Assembly: GCF_016907955.1 (NCBI RefSeq)
Contig: NZ_JAFBCX010000003.1
Span: 682,001-746,000, forward strand
DNA: 64,000 bases
Reading direction: 5' to 3'
DNA from: Lentzea nigeriaca
Lineage (GTDB): Bacteria > Actinomycetota > Actinomycetes > Mycobacteriales > Pseudonocardiaceae
The first letter of the stretch is position 1. Each line of letters begins with the position of its first letter. The translations under genes and the position numbers were made by a program. Positions 21,111 to 29,955 of the stretch are shown piece by piece. The notes below the pieces were generated by a model that did no database searches, was not told where the DNA came from, and saw only the letters and a program-made list of their open reading frames with translations.

Positions 21111-21855
21111 GGGGACGCAACCTCAGCCCGTCCATGCCACCGTCGACGGCGAGCACGGTTCCGGTGGTGGAGCCGGACAACGGGCTCGCGAGGTACGCGA
21201 TCGCCCCGGCGATCTCGTCGGCGCTGACCAGCCGGCCGTGCGGTTGCCTGGCCTCCAGTGCCGCGCGCTCGGCAGCCGGATCCGGTGCCGAGTCGAGCAA
21301 CCGCTGCACCCAGGGCGTGTCGGCGGTGCCGGGCGCGACCGCGTTCACCCTGATGCCCTCGCGCACGTGGTCGGCGGCCAGAGCACGGGTCAGCGCGTGC
21401 ACCGCACCCTTGCTGGCCGAGTACACGGCCCGTTGCGGCAGACCCGCGGTGGCCGCGATGGAACCGGTGTTCACGATGGCGGCGGCGTGGGAGTTCCGCA
21501 GGTGCGGCAACGCCGCGCGGGCCACCCTGGCCATCCCGACCACGTTGACGTTCAGCACTTTCAGCCACTCGTCGTCGGTCGCGGCACTCACGTCGCCCTG
21601 CGCGCCGATGCCCGCGTTGTTGATCACGATGTCGAGCCCGCCGAAGTGCGCGACCACCGCGTCCACCGCCTCGCGCACGCTCTGGTCGTCGGTGACGTCG
21701 GCCCGCACGAAGAACATGCCGTCCGGCAGGTCGTTCGCTGCCAGGTCGAGCACGGCGACCCGCGCGCCGCGGCCGGACAACAGCTCGGCCGTGCTCCGGC
21801 CGATGCCCGAGCCGCCACCGGTGACCAGCGCCACCAGCCCGTCGAAGTCAGCCAT
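21103..21855 (-). CDS. SDR oxidoreductase, probable 2-keto-3-deoxy-L-fuconate 4-dehydrogenase
   Basis: A 250-residue short-chain dehydrogenase: cofactor motif TGGGSGIG near the N terminus, NNAG, the catalytic Ser in NTGSIAATAG, and YSASK. In a fucose or rhamnose hydrolytic pathway the SDR oxidises C4 of the 2-keto-3-deoxy acid, giving the diketo acid cut by the FAH hydrolase. It could instead be the sugar 1-dehydrogenase. Its ATG at 21855 follows GGAG and is 92 bases after the gntR stop. Confidence 0.82.
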   Translation of the reverse strand: MADFDGLVALVTGGGSGIGRSTAELLSGRGARVAVLDLAANDLPDGMFFVRADVTDDQSVREAVDAVVAHFGGLDIVINNAGIGAQGDVSAATDDEWLKVLNVNVVGMARVARAALPHLRNSHAAAIVNTGSIAATAGLPQRAVYSASKGAVHALTRALAADHVREGIRVNAVAPGTADTPWVQRLLDSAPDPAAERAALEARQPHGRLVSADEIAGAIAYLASPLSGSTTGTVLAVDGGMDGLRLRPRG

Positions 21856-21947
21856 GATCAGTCGCTCCGTTCGTCGGTTGCTTGCCGGGGTGAGAGCACG
21901 CCGCACAGGCGGAATCCGTGTCCGCCTGAGGATGCGCGCCGATGGAA

Positions 21948-22715
21948 CTAACGGTCGAGGCGGCCGGGCTCACCCGCGTCGCTGCGGCGCACGAGCCAGG
22001 CCTCGGTGATGTGGGTGAACATGGCCTCGGCCGCACCGGTCGCATCGCCTGCCGCGATGCGCTCGCAGATGAGGCGGTGCCCGCGGTTCGACGCCGCGCA
22101 CAGGTCGCGATCGGTGCGGCCCGTGTAGCGGGCGGTGTTGAAGACCTGGCTTTCCAGCGCCCGCACGACACCTCTGGCGATGCGGTTGCCGGAAGCCCGC
22201 ATGATCGTGTCGTGGAACGCGTGGTCGAGCTCGCGGTAGGCGACCGGATCGTGCAGCACCTGCTCCATGCGCTCGACGAGATCACGAAGCGCCGCAACGG
22301 TTTCCGGATCGGCGCTGCGCGCGGCGACCTGCGCCATGTCCGACTCGAGCAGCCGGCGCGTGACCACCAGGTCGTCCAGCACACCCAGCGTCTCGTCCTC
22401 GGCGACCACCGCGCCCAGGACGAGCTCGTCGAGCATGTTCCACGTCGACGGCGGGTTGACCATCGTGCCGGCACCCTGCCGCACCTGGACCAAACCCTTC
22501 TCCTGCAGCACCTTCATCGCCTCGCGGATGACGGTCCTGCTCACCGAGAAGGACTCGCACAACGCGGGCTCCGGCGGCAGCGACGTTCCGGGAGCGTGCT
22601 CACCGCGCACGATGCGGCCCACGAGCTCGGTCGTGATCGCTCCGGTCAGGTTCATCGGCCGACGGGCCCAGCTCGGCGCTTCCGGTGCGCTGGGCCGCTG
22701 GCCTGGTGCAGTCAT
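21948..22715 (-). CDS. GntR/FadR-type repressor of the deoxyhexose regulon (copy 1)
   Basis: A 255-residue regulator with an N-terminal winged helix (about 20-90: SFSVSRTVIREAMKVLQEKG) and a C-terminal FCD ligand domain (about 105-240). FCD domains usually sense sugar acids. It heads the minus-strand catabolic operon and faces the ABC transporter operon across a 117-bp gap that holds a palindrome inside a promoter (22743-22771). A close paralogue is at 55839-56600. ATG 22715 was chosen; the longer frame to 22799 would run over that promoter. Confidence 0.87.
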   Translation of the reverse strand: MTAPGQRPSAPEAPSWARRPMNLTGAITTELVGRIVRGEHAPGTSLPPEPALCESFSVSRTVIREAMKVLQEKGLVQVRQGAGTMVNPPSTWNMLDELVLGAVVAEDETLGVLDDLVVTRRLLESDMAQVAARSADPETVAALRDLVERMEQVLHDPVAYRELDHAFHDTIMRASGNRIARGVVRALESQVFNTARYTGRTDRDLCAASNRGHRLICERIAAGDATGAAEAMFTHITEAWLVRRSDAGEPGRLDR

Positions 22716-22742
22716 GCCGGGGAGTGTACCGCCAAACGGGCA

Positions 22743-22771
22743 TTGACGTAATACGTCATACGAATTACGTT
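22743..22771 (+). promoter_or_regulatory. Promoter with embedded GntR operator, site 1
   Basis: TTGACG (22743) and TACGTT (22766-22771) are 17 bp apart. The perfect palindrome TGACGTAATACGTCA (22744-22758) fills the -35 box and spacer. The same arrangement recurs at 29768 and 56655. It drives the transporter operon. Confidence 0.7.
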
Positions 22772-22832
22772 CAGGCGCACCTCGTCGGGCCGCTTGCACG
22801 CCCGGCCACCGTCTCTCGGGAAGTGAGCAGCG

Positions 22833-24107
22833 ATGAAGCAGCGCACACCATGGACTGCCGCCCTCGTGGTGGGGCTGGCGTTGACCGCCGCCGGATGCGG
22901 AAGCGCGTCAGGGCCCGGCAACTCGTCCGGCGGTTCGAGCGACAAACTCGTGGTCTGGGACTGGAAGTCGGGCGACGCGAAGGCGGCCGGCTACGTCCAG
23001 AAGGCGAAGGCGGACTTCGCCAAGAAGCACCCCGGCGTGAACGTCGAGTTCGTGGCCCAGCCCTTCGACCAGTACTACACCCTGCTCGGCGCGGCCATCC
23101 AGTCCGGCAAGGGACCCGACGTCATCCTGTTCAACGGCGGCGGGCAGATCCGCGACCGCTCCGACGCGCTCGCCCCGCTCGACTCCTACGTCGCCGACGA
23201 CAAGCAGCGGCTGGCCGGCTGGGACGCGTTCACCAAGGGCGGCAAGATCTACGCGGAACCGGTGACGCTGCAGGGCCACCCGATCTACTACAACAAGGAT
23301 CTCTACTCCAAGGCCGGCCTCAACCCCGACGCTCCGGCCAAGACGCTGGACGAGTTCATCCGCAGCTGCGGTGCCATCACCCAGAAGACCGGGGCGAAGT
23401 GCTTCTCGCTGGGCAACAAGGAAGGCGTCGGCATCCAGTTCTGGTTGTCCTCCTTGGGTTCCGCGGTGCTGACGCCGCAGGAGTACGATGACTGGGTCGC
23501 AGGCAAGCGCAACTGGTCCTCACCGGACGTCAAGAAGATCTTCGAACTGTGGAAGCAGGCCGGTGACACCGGGCTGAACACCGACGGCGCCAACTCCACC
23601 GCGATGTTCAACGACGCGTTCGCGTCCTTCAACTCCGGCAAGGCCGCCAACATCATCGGCCTCATGTCGGACGTCGGGCACTGGAAGGACTTCGCCGAGT
23701 TCCTCACCCCGGAGAAGGTAGGCGTCATGGTCGCGCCGCAGGTCAACCCGGCCGCGAAGCCGAGCCTGCCCTACGACGGCGGCATCGGTTACGCCGTCGC
23801 GAAGTGGACGAAGGACCCGAAGCTCGCCGCGGACCTGGTGCGGTCGCTGACCTCGACCGACGCGCTCAAGGCGTTCTTCGTGGACGGTGGCGCGATCGCC
23901 TCCGACACCACCATCGACACCTCCACGGGCGGCCCGGCAGTCAAGACGATCGTGTCCGACGTGAAGAACGGCAAGCCGGCCCTGCACGTCGCGCTGGGAT
24001 CCAAGACGGTCGACCTGATGGGCCGTCTCTCCCAGCAGCTGCTCAGCGGCTCGATCACGGTGGACGAGGTGCTGCAGCAGCTGGCCGCCTCGGACAAGAC
24101 GGGCTGA
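22833..24107 (+). CDS. Sugar ABC transporter substrate-binding lipoprotein
   Basis: A 424-residue extracellular solute-binding protein with a lipobox (TAAGC, lipidated Cys 22). It captures a sugar or oligosaccharide for the two permeases that follow. As it lies in one operon with a sugar-acid dehydratase and a rhamnose/fucose mutarotase, and opposite the catabolic operon, the ligand is probably a 6-deoxyhexose or a small oligosaccharide containing it. No ATPase gene is linked, so a shared MsiK-type ATPase is likely. Confidence 0.87.
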   Translation: MKQRTPWTAALVVGLALTAAGCGSASGPGNSSGGSSDKLVVWDWKSGDAKAAGYVQKAKADFAKKHPGVNVEFVAQPFDQYYTLLGAAIQSGKGPDVILFNGGGQIRDRSDALAPLDSYVADDKQRLAGWDAFTKGGKIYAEPVTLQGHPIYYNKDLYSKAGLNPDAPAKTLDEFIRSCGAITQKTGAKCFSLGNKEGVGIQFWLSSLGSAVLTPQEYDDWVAGKRNWSSPDVKKIFELWKQAGDTGLNTDGANSTAMFNDAFASFNSGKAANIIGLMSDVGHWKDFAEFLTPEKVGVMVAPQVNPAAKPSLPYDGGIGYAVAKWTKDPKLAADLVRSLTSTDALKAFFVDGGAIASDTTIDTSTGGPAVKTIVSDVKNGKPALHVALGSKTVDLMGRLSQQLLSGSITVDEVLQQLAASDKTG

Positions 24108-24113
24108 CCGACC

Positions 24114-25061
24114 GTGGCAGCTCAATCACTGTCCGCTGTGGACGCCGCCGTGCCGGCGTCCACAGCGGGGGCCGCGTCGTCGCGACGCAACCGCAGGGGC
24201 TCGCGGGCGGAACGCCTGGCACCGCTGGTCCTGCTCGCACCGGCCGTCCTCGTCATCGCCGGGCTGCGGCTGTGGCCGCTGGTACTGGGGATCAACTTCT
24301 CGTTCACCGGTGACGGCGACCGCAACGGCCTGGCGGTCGGGTTCGACAACTACCTGACGCTGCTCGGCGATCCGCTCTTCCGCACGGCGTTGCGCAACGT
24401 GGGCCTGCTCGTGCTGTTGCTGCCGGTGGCGGTGGCGATTCCCGGTCTGCTCGCGACGTTCATCTACCTGAAGGTGCCGGGGCACCGCTTCTACCGCGGC
24501 GTCTACTTCTTCCCCGCCGTGCTCTCCCCCGTGATCGTCGGCGCGATCTTCAACCTGCTGCTGGCCTTCGACGGTCCGCTCAACGCGCTGCTCGGCGGCC
24601 TGGGCATCGGGCCGGTGGACTGGCTCGGCGATCCGGACGTGGCGATCTTCGCGGTCGTGGGCGTCCACGTCTGGGCGACGTTCGGCATGGCACTGGTCGT
24701 CTTCCTGGCCGGGTTCGCCACACTGGACTCCTCGTTGCTGGACGCGGCCAAAGTGGACGGTGCATCGCTGCCTCAGACCATCTGGCACGTCATCGTCCCG
24801 AGCCTGTCGCGCACCATCCAGTTCGTCTTCGTCACCACGATGATCGGCATGCTGACGTCGATGTTCGGCCTGGTGTACGTGATGACGAGCGGCGGGCCGG
24901 AGGGGTCGACGTACCTGCCCGAGTACTACGTGTGGATCCAGCAGGGGCAGATGAACCAGCCCGCACTCGCGTCCGCGGCGTCCACCGCGCTGTTCCTGAT
25001 CATGCTCGTGGTGGGGCTGGCCCAGATCAGCATCCTGCGCCGCGCGGGAAAGGAGGACTGA
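24114..25061 (+). CDS. Sugar ABC transporter permease 1
   Basis: A 315-residue MalF-type permease. A variable N-terminal tail of about 40 residues precedes the membrane helices, and the EAA-like loop reads LDAAKVDGASLPQTI. The GTG start is 6 bases past the binding-protein stop. It forms the channel with the next gene product. Confidence 0.86.
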   Translation: MAAQSLSAVDAAVPASTAGAASSRRNRRGSRAERLAPLVLLAPAVLVIAGLRLWPLVLGINFSFTGDGDRNGLAVGFDNYLTLLGDPLFRTALRNVGLLVLLLPVAVAIPGLLATFIYLKVPGHRFYRGVYFFPAVLSPVIVGAIFNLLLAFDGPLNALLGGLGIGPVDWLGDPDVAIFAVVGVHVWATFGMALVVFLAGFATLDSSLLDAAKVDGASLPQTIWHVIVPSLSRTIQFVFVTTMIGMLTSMFGLVYVMTSGGPEGSTYLPEYYVWIQQGQMNQPALASAASTALFLIMLVVGLAQISILRRAGKED

Positions 25062-25888
25062 TGCCCCGCACCCGGTTGACCAGATGGGTCGTCGCGATCC
25101 CGATGGCCGTGCTCGCGCTGGCCACGATCTACCCCATCGTGTTCACCACCAACGTCGCCATGAAGACCCGCCGCGAGTACGTCCTCGACCGGTTCTCCCT
25201 GGCCGACTCACTGAGCTGGAACAACATCGTCAAGGCATGGACGAGCGTCGGGATGTCCCGCTACTTCCTGAACTCGGTGATCGTCGTGGCGTGCTCGGTC
25301 GCACTGTTGCTGCTGATCGGGTCGATGGCGGGGTTCGCGCTCGCCAGGTTGCGCTTCCGCGGTTCGTCCACGCTCTTCCTGGGCGTGCTCGCCGCGTTGT
25401 TCATCCCGTTCCAGGTGATCATGGTTCCCCTGGCCCGGATCATGGCGGACACCGGCCTCGTCGACACCTACCCCGGGCTGGTGCTCGCGTACGTGGCGCA
25501 GTTCCTGCCGTTCACGATCTTCCTGCTGACGAGCTACTACTCGACGGTGCCCGCGGACATCGTCGACGCCGCGCGCATCGACGGGAACACCGTGTACGGC
25601 GTGTACTGGCGGATCATGCTGCCGATCGGCGCACCCGCGTTGTTGTCCGTCGGCGTGCTCAACGCCTTGTTCTGCTGGAACGACGTCCTCATCTCGTTGC
25701 TGATGATGCCGTCCGCCGAGCACCGCACGCTCATGGTCGGCGTCACGTCGTTGCGCGGCCAGTATTCCGACGACATCCCGACGTTCGCCTCGGGTGTGCT
25801 GATCGCCGCCGTACCGGTCCTCGTCGTCTACCTGTTCCTGCAACGCCAGATCGCCGACGGTGTCACCGCCGGGTCCACGAAGGGCTGA
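25061..25888 (+). CDS. Sugar ABC transporter permease 2
   Basis: A 275-residue MalG-type permease with an EAA loop (VDAARIDGNTVYGVY). The start ATG at 25061 shares its A with the preceding stop (TGATG), after a good AGGAGG. It completes the importer encoded from 22833. Confidence 0.87.
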   Translation: MPRTRLTRWVVAIPMAVLALATIYPIVFTTNVAMKTRREYVLDRFSLADSLSWNNIVKAWTSVGMSRYFLNSVIVVACSVALLLLIGSMAGFALARLRFRGSSTLFLGVLAALFIPFQVIMVPLARIMADTGLVDTYPGLVLAYVAQFLPFTIFLLTSYYSTVPADIVDAARIDGNTVYGVYWRIMLPIGAPALLSVGVLNALFCWNDVLISLLMMPSAEHRTLMVGVTSLRGQYSDDIPTFASGVLIAAVPVLVVYLFLQRQIADGVTAGSTKG

Positions 25889-25889
25889 C

Positions 25890-27068
25890 ATGCGCATCAC
25901 GGCATACCGGACTCTCACCACGGTCCAGGACTGGGGCCGGCCGGTCGGTGACGCCAACGGCGTGTACGCCGACGGCATCGTCAGGGTCCCGCTCGTCGTC
26001 GTCGAGACCGACGAGGGCATCACCGGTGTCGGGCTCGGCCCCCACGTGGAGATCGAGAACGTCTTCGCCGCCATCGAGGGCGAGGACCCGCGTTCGGTCA
26101 CGGCGCTCTACGACCGGATGTTGCGCCGGACGTTCAAGGCCGGCCACGCCGGAGCGGTGTTCGGCACCATCGGAGCCCTCGACACCGCGTTGTGGGACAT
26201 CAAGGCCCAGGCGGCGGGCGAACCCCTGTGGCGGCTGCTCGGCGGACGCGACCGCCGCGTCCCCGCCTACGCCTCGGCTCTGTGCATCGCGCTGAACGAC
26301 GAAGAACTCCTTGCCGTGTACCGGACCTACGCGGAGCACGGCCTGCGCGCGGCGAAGCTCAAGGGCGGTCTCGACGTCGACCGCGACCGCCACCGCCTCA
26401 CCCTGCTGCGCGACCTGTTCGTCGACGCGGGGCACGGCGTGCGGCCGAGCCTGATGCTCGACGTCAACGAGGCCCTGACGCGCAAACAGGCCGTGCGCCA
26501 CGTCGGTGAGATCGAACGAACCCTCGACCTGACCTGGATCGAGGAACCGGTGCGGCGCTGGGACGCGGAAGGACACGCGGCGGTCAGCCGCGGCGTGCGT
26601 GCCTCGGTCGCCACCGGCGAGAACCTCACCGGCCTCGAACAACACCGGTCGCTCATCGCGGCCGGAGCGGTCGACATCGCGCAGACGGCCGCGGTCTGGG
26701 GCATCACGCACTTCCTGCGCGTCGCCACCCTCGCGCACGCGCACGACCTGCCCGTCAGCCCGATCGGCACCACGCCGGTCGGGCTGCTGCACGCCGCGAC
26801 GTCGATCCCCAACCACCTCGTGAGCGAACTGCAGGACCTCCAGCCACCGGTGGGCATCTCCGTCGATCTGCACGTCGAGGACGGGGCCTACGTCCTCGGC
26901 GACAGCCCCGGCCTGGGAGTGCGCCTCGACGAGGAGGCGATCGCCGCCGCGGGTCACCTGATCCCCCACCCGGCCTCCGGTGGCTCGCACATCCGGCCGG
27001 AACGCGCGGGCCATCGCCTGCTCCCGGCCAGGGTCGACGGAACCGCCGTGCTCAACGCCCAGCCCTGA
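25890..27068 (+). CDS. Enolase-superfamily sugar-acid dehydratase (mandelate racemase group)
   Basis: A 392-residue protein with the two-domain enolase-superfamily build. Visible motifs are the KxK-type AAKLKGG (base catalyst), the metal ligands in MLDVNEA and WIEEPV, and the Glu of ATGENL. Members dehydrate aldonic acids such as L-rhamnonate, D-galactonate or D-arabinonate. It differs from the L-fuconate dehydratase at 33277, so it probably handles a second acid, or the same one in another stereochemical form. It lies one base past the permease stop and is followed by a mutarotase. Confidence 0.82.
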   Translation: MRITAYRTLTTVQDWGRPVGDANGVYADGIVRVPLVVVETDEGITGVGLGPHVEIENVFAAIEGEDPRSVTALYDRMLRRTFKAGHAGAVFGTIGALDTALWDIKAQAAGEPLWRLLGGRDRRVPAYASALCIALNDEELLAVYRTYAEHGLRAAKLKGGLDVDRDRHRLTLLRDLFVDAGHGVRPSLMLDVNEALTRKQAVRHVGEIERTLDLTWIEEPVRRWDAEGHAAVSRGVRASVATGENLTGLEQHRSLIAAGAVDIAQTAAVWGITHFLRVATLAHAHDLPVSPIGTTPVGLLHAATSIPNHLVSELQDLQPPVGISVDLHVEDGAYVLGDSPGLGVRLDEEAIAAAGHLIPHPASGGSHIRPERAGHRLLPARVDGTAVLNAQP

Positions 27069-27077
27069 AGGAGAACG

Positions 27078-27410
27078 ATGAACCGCCCGCAGCGCTACGG
27101 CATGGTGATCCGGCTCCGCCCGGAACGACGCGAGGAGTACCTGCGGCTGCACTCTGCCGTCTGGCCGGCCGTCGAGCAGACGATGCTCGACGCGAACATG
27201 CGGAACTTCACGATCTTCCTGCACGAGGATCTGTTGTTCGGCTACTACGAGTACATCGGTGACGACCACGAAGCCGACCAGGCCCGCATCGCCGCCGATC
27301 CGGAGACGCAGCGGTGGTGGACGTTCACCGATCCGTGCCAGGAGTCGCTGATGCCGGCCGGGTCCGGGCAGTGGTGGGCGCCGATGCAGGAGGTCTGGCA
27401 CATGGACTGA
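27078..27410 (+). CDS. L-rhamnose/L-fucose mutarotase family protein
   Basis: A 110-residue protein of the RhaM/DUF718 family (RYGMVIRLRPERREEYLRLH, then WPAVEQTM and NFTIFL). These enzymes interconvert alpha and beta anomers of L-rhamnose or L-fucose, preparing the imported sugar for the dehydrogenase. ATG 27078 follows AAGGAG. It is the last gene of the transporter operon. Rhamnose and fucose members cannot be told apart with certainty by eye. Confidence 0.85.
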   Translation: MNRPQRYGMVIRLRPERREEYLRLHSAVWPAVEQTMLDANMRNFTIFLHEDLLFGYYEYIGDDHEADQARIAADPETQRWWTFTDPCQESLMPAGSGQWWAPMQEVWHMD

Positions 27411-27610
27411 TCGACGTCCTCCCCAGCGTGAACGCTCGGATTCCCGCGTAGCCAGGCCGCGTCTGGGGTGGTTCCTGCTTCATCACCCGCGGCCTCCCCG
27501 GAGGGAGGTCCGGCAGTACGTCGGAGAACCAGGGCCGTCCGGCATGACGACCCGTCGCACGGGCCACACGAACCTGGTGCGGTTGTCCCCGGCGTGAACG
27601 CCGGGGCTTG
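27411..27610. repeat. Two related hairpin motifs, possible IS200/IS605-type end remnant or terminator
   Basis: TCCCCAGCGTGAACGCT (from 27419) and TCCCCGGCGTGAACGCC (from 27586) are near-copies about 167 bp apart. The second is a perfect 8-bp hairpin (27587-27594 with 27599-27606). The first, followed by GGATTCCCGCG, resembles ends of IS605-family elements in actinobacteria. No transposase frame is present. The hairpins also lie between convergent genes and could terminate them. Confidence 0.4.
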
Positions 27611-27627
27611 CGCCGACCTGCCTTCGC

Positions 27628-29598
27628 TCAGAACGCTGCTCCCACCGCGGCGCCTGCGCGGACGAAGACCGGGATGCGGTCGAGCGGTGCCGCGGCGTCG
27701 ACGGTCGTCCCTCCATCGTGGACAGTGCCGGTCGCCGTGTCCTGCCACCGGGTTCCCGCCGGCAGGTACACCGGCCGGGCCCGCGTCCCGGCCTCGGTGA
27801 CCGGTGCGACCAGGACGTCGGGGCCGAGCAGGAACTCGTCGTCGACCGTCCACGCGTGCTCGTCGCCGGGGAAGTCGAAGAACAGCGGACGCATCGGCGG
27901 AGCGCCGGTGCGGTGGGCGGCCTCGGACAGTTCGGCGAGGTAAGGCCGGAGGCGTTCACGCAGCCGCAGGTGTGCTTTGAGGATCTCGAAGACCTCGTCG
28001 CCGTAGGACCACACCTCGTTCGGCCCACCGGACATCGAGGTGCTGAAGGCCTGGTTCGGCGCCCGGTCGCCGTGCAGCCGCATGATCGGGCTGAACGTGC
28101 CGTACTGGAACCAGCGGACGAGGACCTCGCGGTAGGCGGGGTCGTCCGGGTCACCGCCGTGGAAACCTCCGATGTCCGTGTTCCACCACGGGATGCCGCT
28201 CAGTGCGACGTTCAGGCCGGCCCGGAGCTGGGTCGCGAGCGACTCGAACGTCGTGGGGATGTCGCCGGACCACAGCGCGGCGCCGTGGCGCTGGCTACCC
28301 GCCCACGCGCTGCGGATCAGGCTGAGCGGGCGGTCCTCGCCGGCCGACCGCAGGCCGTCGGCGACGCCCTGGGCGTGCAGCAGCGGATAGAGATTGGCGA
28401 CCTGGGGGCCCGGTCCGGCGGCGTAGACGGCGCGGGCGGCGAGGTGCTGCGACACGTCCGGTTCACAGGCGTCGAGCCAGAACAGGGTGATCCCGTTGGC
28501 GTGGTAGTGCTCGTTCAGCTGTTGCCACAACAACTTCCGGGCGTCCGGATGGGTTGCGTCGTACCAGGCCATCGGCTGGTAGGCGGGTCCTGGTTCGCGG
28601 GACGGCCAGTGGCTCGTGAGCAGGCCGCCGTGGACGTCACGGACCAGCAACCCGTTGGTGCGCAACGCTTCGTGATTGTCGCTGCTCGGTTCCACGGTGG
28701 GCCACACCGACACGGCGAGCTTGACGCCGAGCTGCGCCAGCTCCTTCACCATCGCCGCGGGGTCGGGCCACTCCGCGGGTTCGAAGCGCCAGTCACCCAT
28801 GTTCGGCCAGTGGAAGAAGTCGCAGACGATCACAGCCAGCGGCAGGTCGCGCCGGGCGTACTCACGGGCGACGGCGAGGAGTTCCTCCTGGTCGCGGTAG
28901 CGCAGCTTCGACTGCCAGAACCCGCTCGCCCACTCCGGCAGCAGCGGCGGACGGCCGGTGGCGTCCGCATAGCTCGCCATGATCTCGGCGGGGGTGTCGC
29001 CCGCGGTGATCCAGTAGTCGATCTGGCCGGTGGACTCGGCGACCCAGCGCGTGCCGTCCGCGCCCAGTTCCACCCGGCCGAGCGCGGGGTTGTGCCACAG
29101 CAGGCCGTAGCCGCGCGACGAGTGCAGGAACGGGATGGCTGCGACGACGTTCGCCTGGATCAGGTCGACGACCACGCCCTTCTGGTCGAACCGGCCGTTC
29201 GGGTTCTGGCCGAGGCCGAAGATCCGCTCGTCCTCGTACGCGGCGAAGTGCTGCTGGACGTGGTAGCTGCCGTCACCGCGCGGCGTGAAGATCCGCGGTC
29301 CGCTGTGGCCGAGATGCGGCCGCTTCTCGGCGAGGAGTTCGCGTCCGGTTGCCGTGTGCAGGAACCGCAGCGTGCCGGTGGGCGCCAGTTCGACGGTGAG
29401 CCTGCCGTTGACGAGGCGGGCCGATCCGTCGTCCAGGACGGCCTGTTCGACACCCGGTGACGGTGGAGCCGTCGCGTCGAGGGCGCCGGGCAGACCGCTC
29501 TCGATCGCCGTCACGGCGCTGCGGACGCGCATCGCGTGCGGGCCCCAGGGCTCGACGCGCAGGACCTCCTGCGGCGTCTGGTGGAGAAGAAGAGGCAT
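27628..29598 (-). CDS. GH31 glycosidase, probable alpha-xylosidase
   Basis: A 656-residue GH31 enzyme: an N-terminal beta-sandwich (about 1-190), a TIM barrel with the nucleophile Asp in LFWLDACEPD and the acid/base Asp in LWSGDIPTTF, and a C-terminal beta domain with FDFPGD and FLLGPDVLVAPV. No signal peptide is seen, so it works in the cytoplasm. The WLDACEPD type and the fucose context suggest an alpha-xylosidase for xyloglucan oligosaccharides. The start is ATG 29598 with GGAGGG upstream; the frame is open further to 29808. A palindrome (29613-29628) sits directly upstream. Confidence 0.83.
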   Translation of the reverse strand: MPLLLHQTPQEVLRVEPWGPHAMRVRSAVTAIESGLPGALDATAPPSPGVEQAVLDDGSARLVNGRLTVELAPTGTLRFLHTATGRELLAEKRPHLGHSGPRIFTPRGDGSYHVQQHFAAYEDERIFGLGQNPNGRFDQKGVVVDLIQANVVAAIPFLHSSRGYGLLWHNPALGRVELGADGTRWVAESTGQIDYWITAGDTPAEIMASYADATGRPPLLPEWASGFWQSKLRYRDQEELLAVAREYARRDLPLAVIVCDFFHWPNMGDWRFEPAEWPDPAAMVKELAQLGVKLAVSVWPTVEPSSDNHEALRTNGLLVRDVHGGLLTSHWPSREPGPAYQPMAWYDATHPDARKLLWQQLNEHYHANGITLFWLDACEPDVSQHLAARAVYAAGPGPQVANLYPLLHAQGVADGLRSAGEDRPLSLIRSAWAGSQRHGAALWSGDIPTTFESLATQLRAGLNVALSGIPWWNTDIGGFHGGDPDDPAYREVLVRWFQYGTFSPIMRLHGDRAPNQAFSTSMSGGPNEVWSYGDEVFEILKAHLRLRERLRPYLAELSEAAHRTGAPPMRPLFFDFPGDEHAWTVDDEFLLGPDVLVAPVTEAGTRARPVYLPAGTRWQDTATGTVHDGGTTVDAAAPLDRIPVFVRAGAAVGAAF

Positions 29599-29612
29599 GG
29601 TGACCCTCCGGT

Positions 29613-29628
29613 GTCGAAGCGCTTCGAC
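29613..29628. promoter_or_regulatory. Palindromic operator before GH31 gene
   Basis: GTCGAAGCGCTTCGAC is a perfect 16-bp LacI-type palindrome, 15 bases upstream of the GH31 ATG. It shares TCGAA-N4-TTCGA with sites at 41040 and 41108. Confidence 0.65.
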
Positions 29629-29767
29629 CTGGAGACCGTAGTGATCCGCAGCGCCTTCGACAAACATTTCGACAACCGGGAGTCCTTGTCCCGCAACGAA
29701 CTTCGCACACGCGCAACGCCGTTCGACAGCCATTCGATCGTTGATCGATGTTACCGCCACGTCACAG

Positions 29768-29796
29768 TTGACGTCATACGTGATACGTCTTATGTT
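29768..29796 (+). promoter_or_regulatory. Promoter with embedded GntR operator, site 2
   Basis: TTGACG (29768) and TATGTT (29791-29796) are 17 bp apart, with the ACGTCATACGTGATACGT spacer closely matching sites 22743 and 56655. It reads toward the beta-helix gene at 29956. Confidence 0.68.
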
Positions 29797-29955
29797 CTGC
29801 CCAGACATTGGATCTCATGTCCGAAGGCACACCCCGATCCGCATCCCGGCCGAGCCTCTCGGCCGGTACTTCGGCGCACCTGTGTCCGCCGCGCGGCCCA
29901 CTCGGCAGCACCGCCCCGATCGGAATCCGCGAAGCCCACCCCTTAGGAGCACAAC

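Larger units (their letters stand above)
29599..29955. other. Divergent control region between GH31 and beta-helix genes
   Basis: These 357 bases contain the GH31-side palindrome (29613-29628), further TTCGAC half-sites near 29656-29674, and the GntR-type promoter (29768-29796) that reads right. No coding sequence was recognised. Confidence 0.6.

Noticed and set aside
27411..27610. Two hairpin repeats as a CRISPR array
   Set aside because: Only two unequal copies about 167 bp apart, no spacers and no cas genes.
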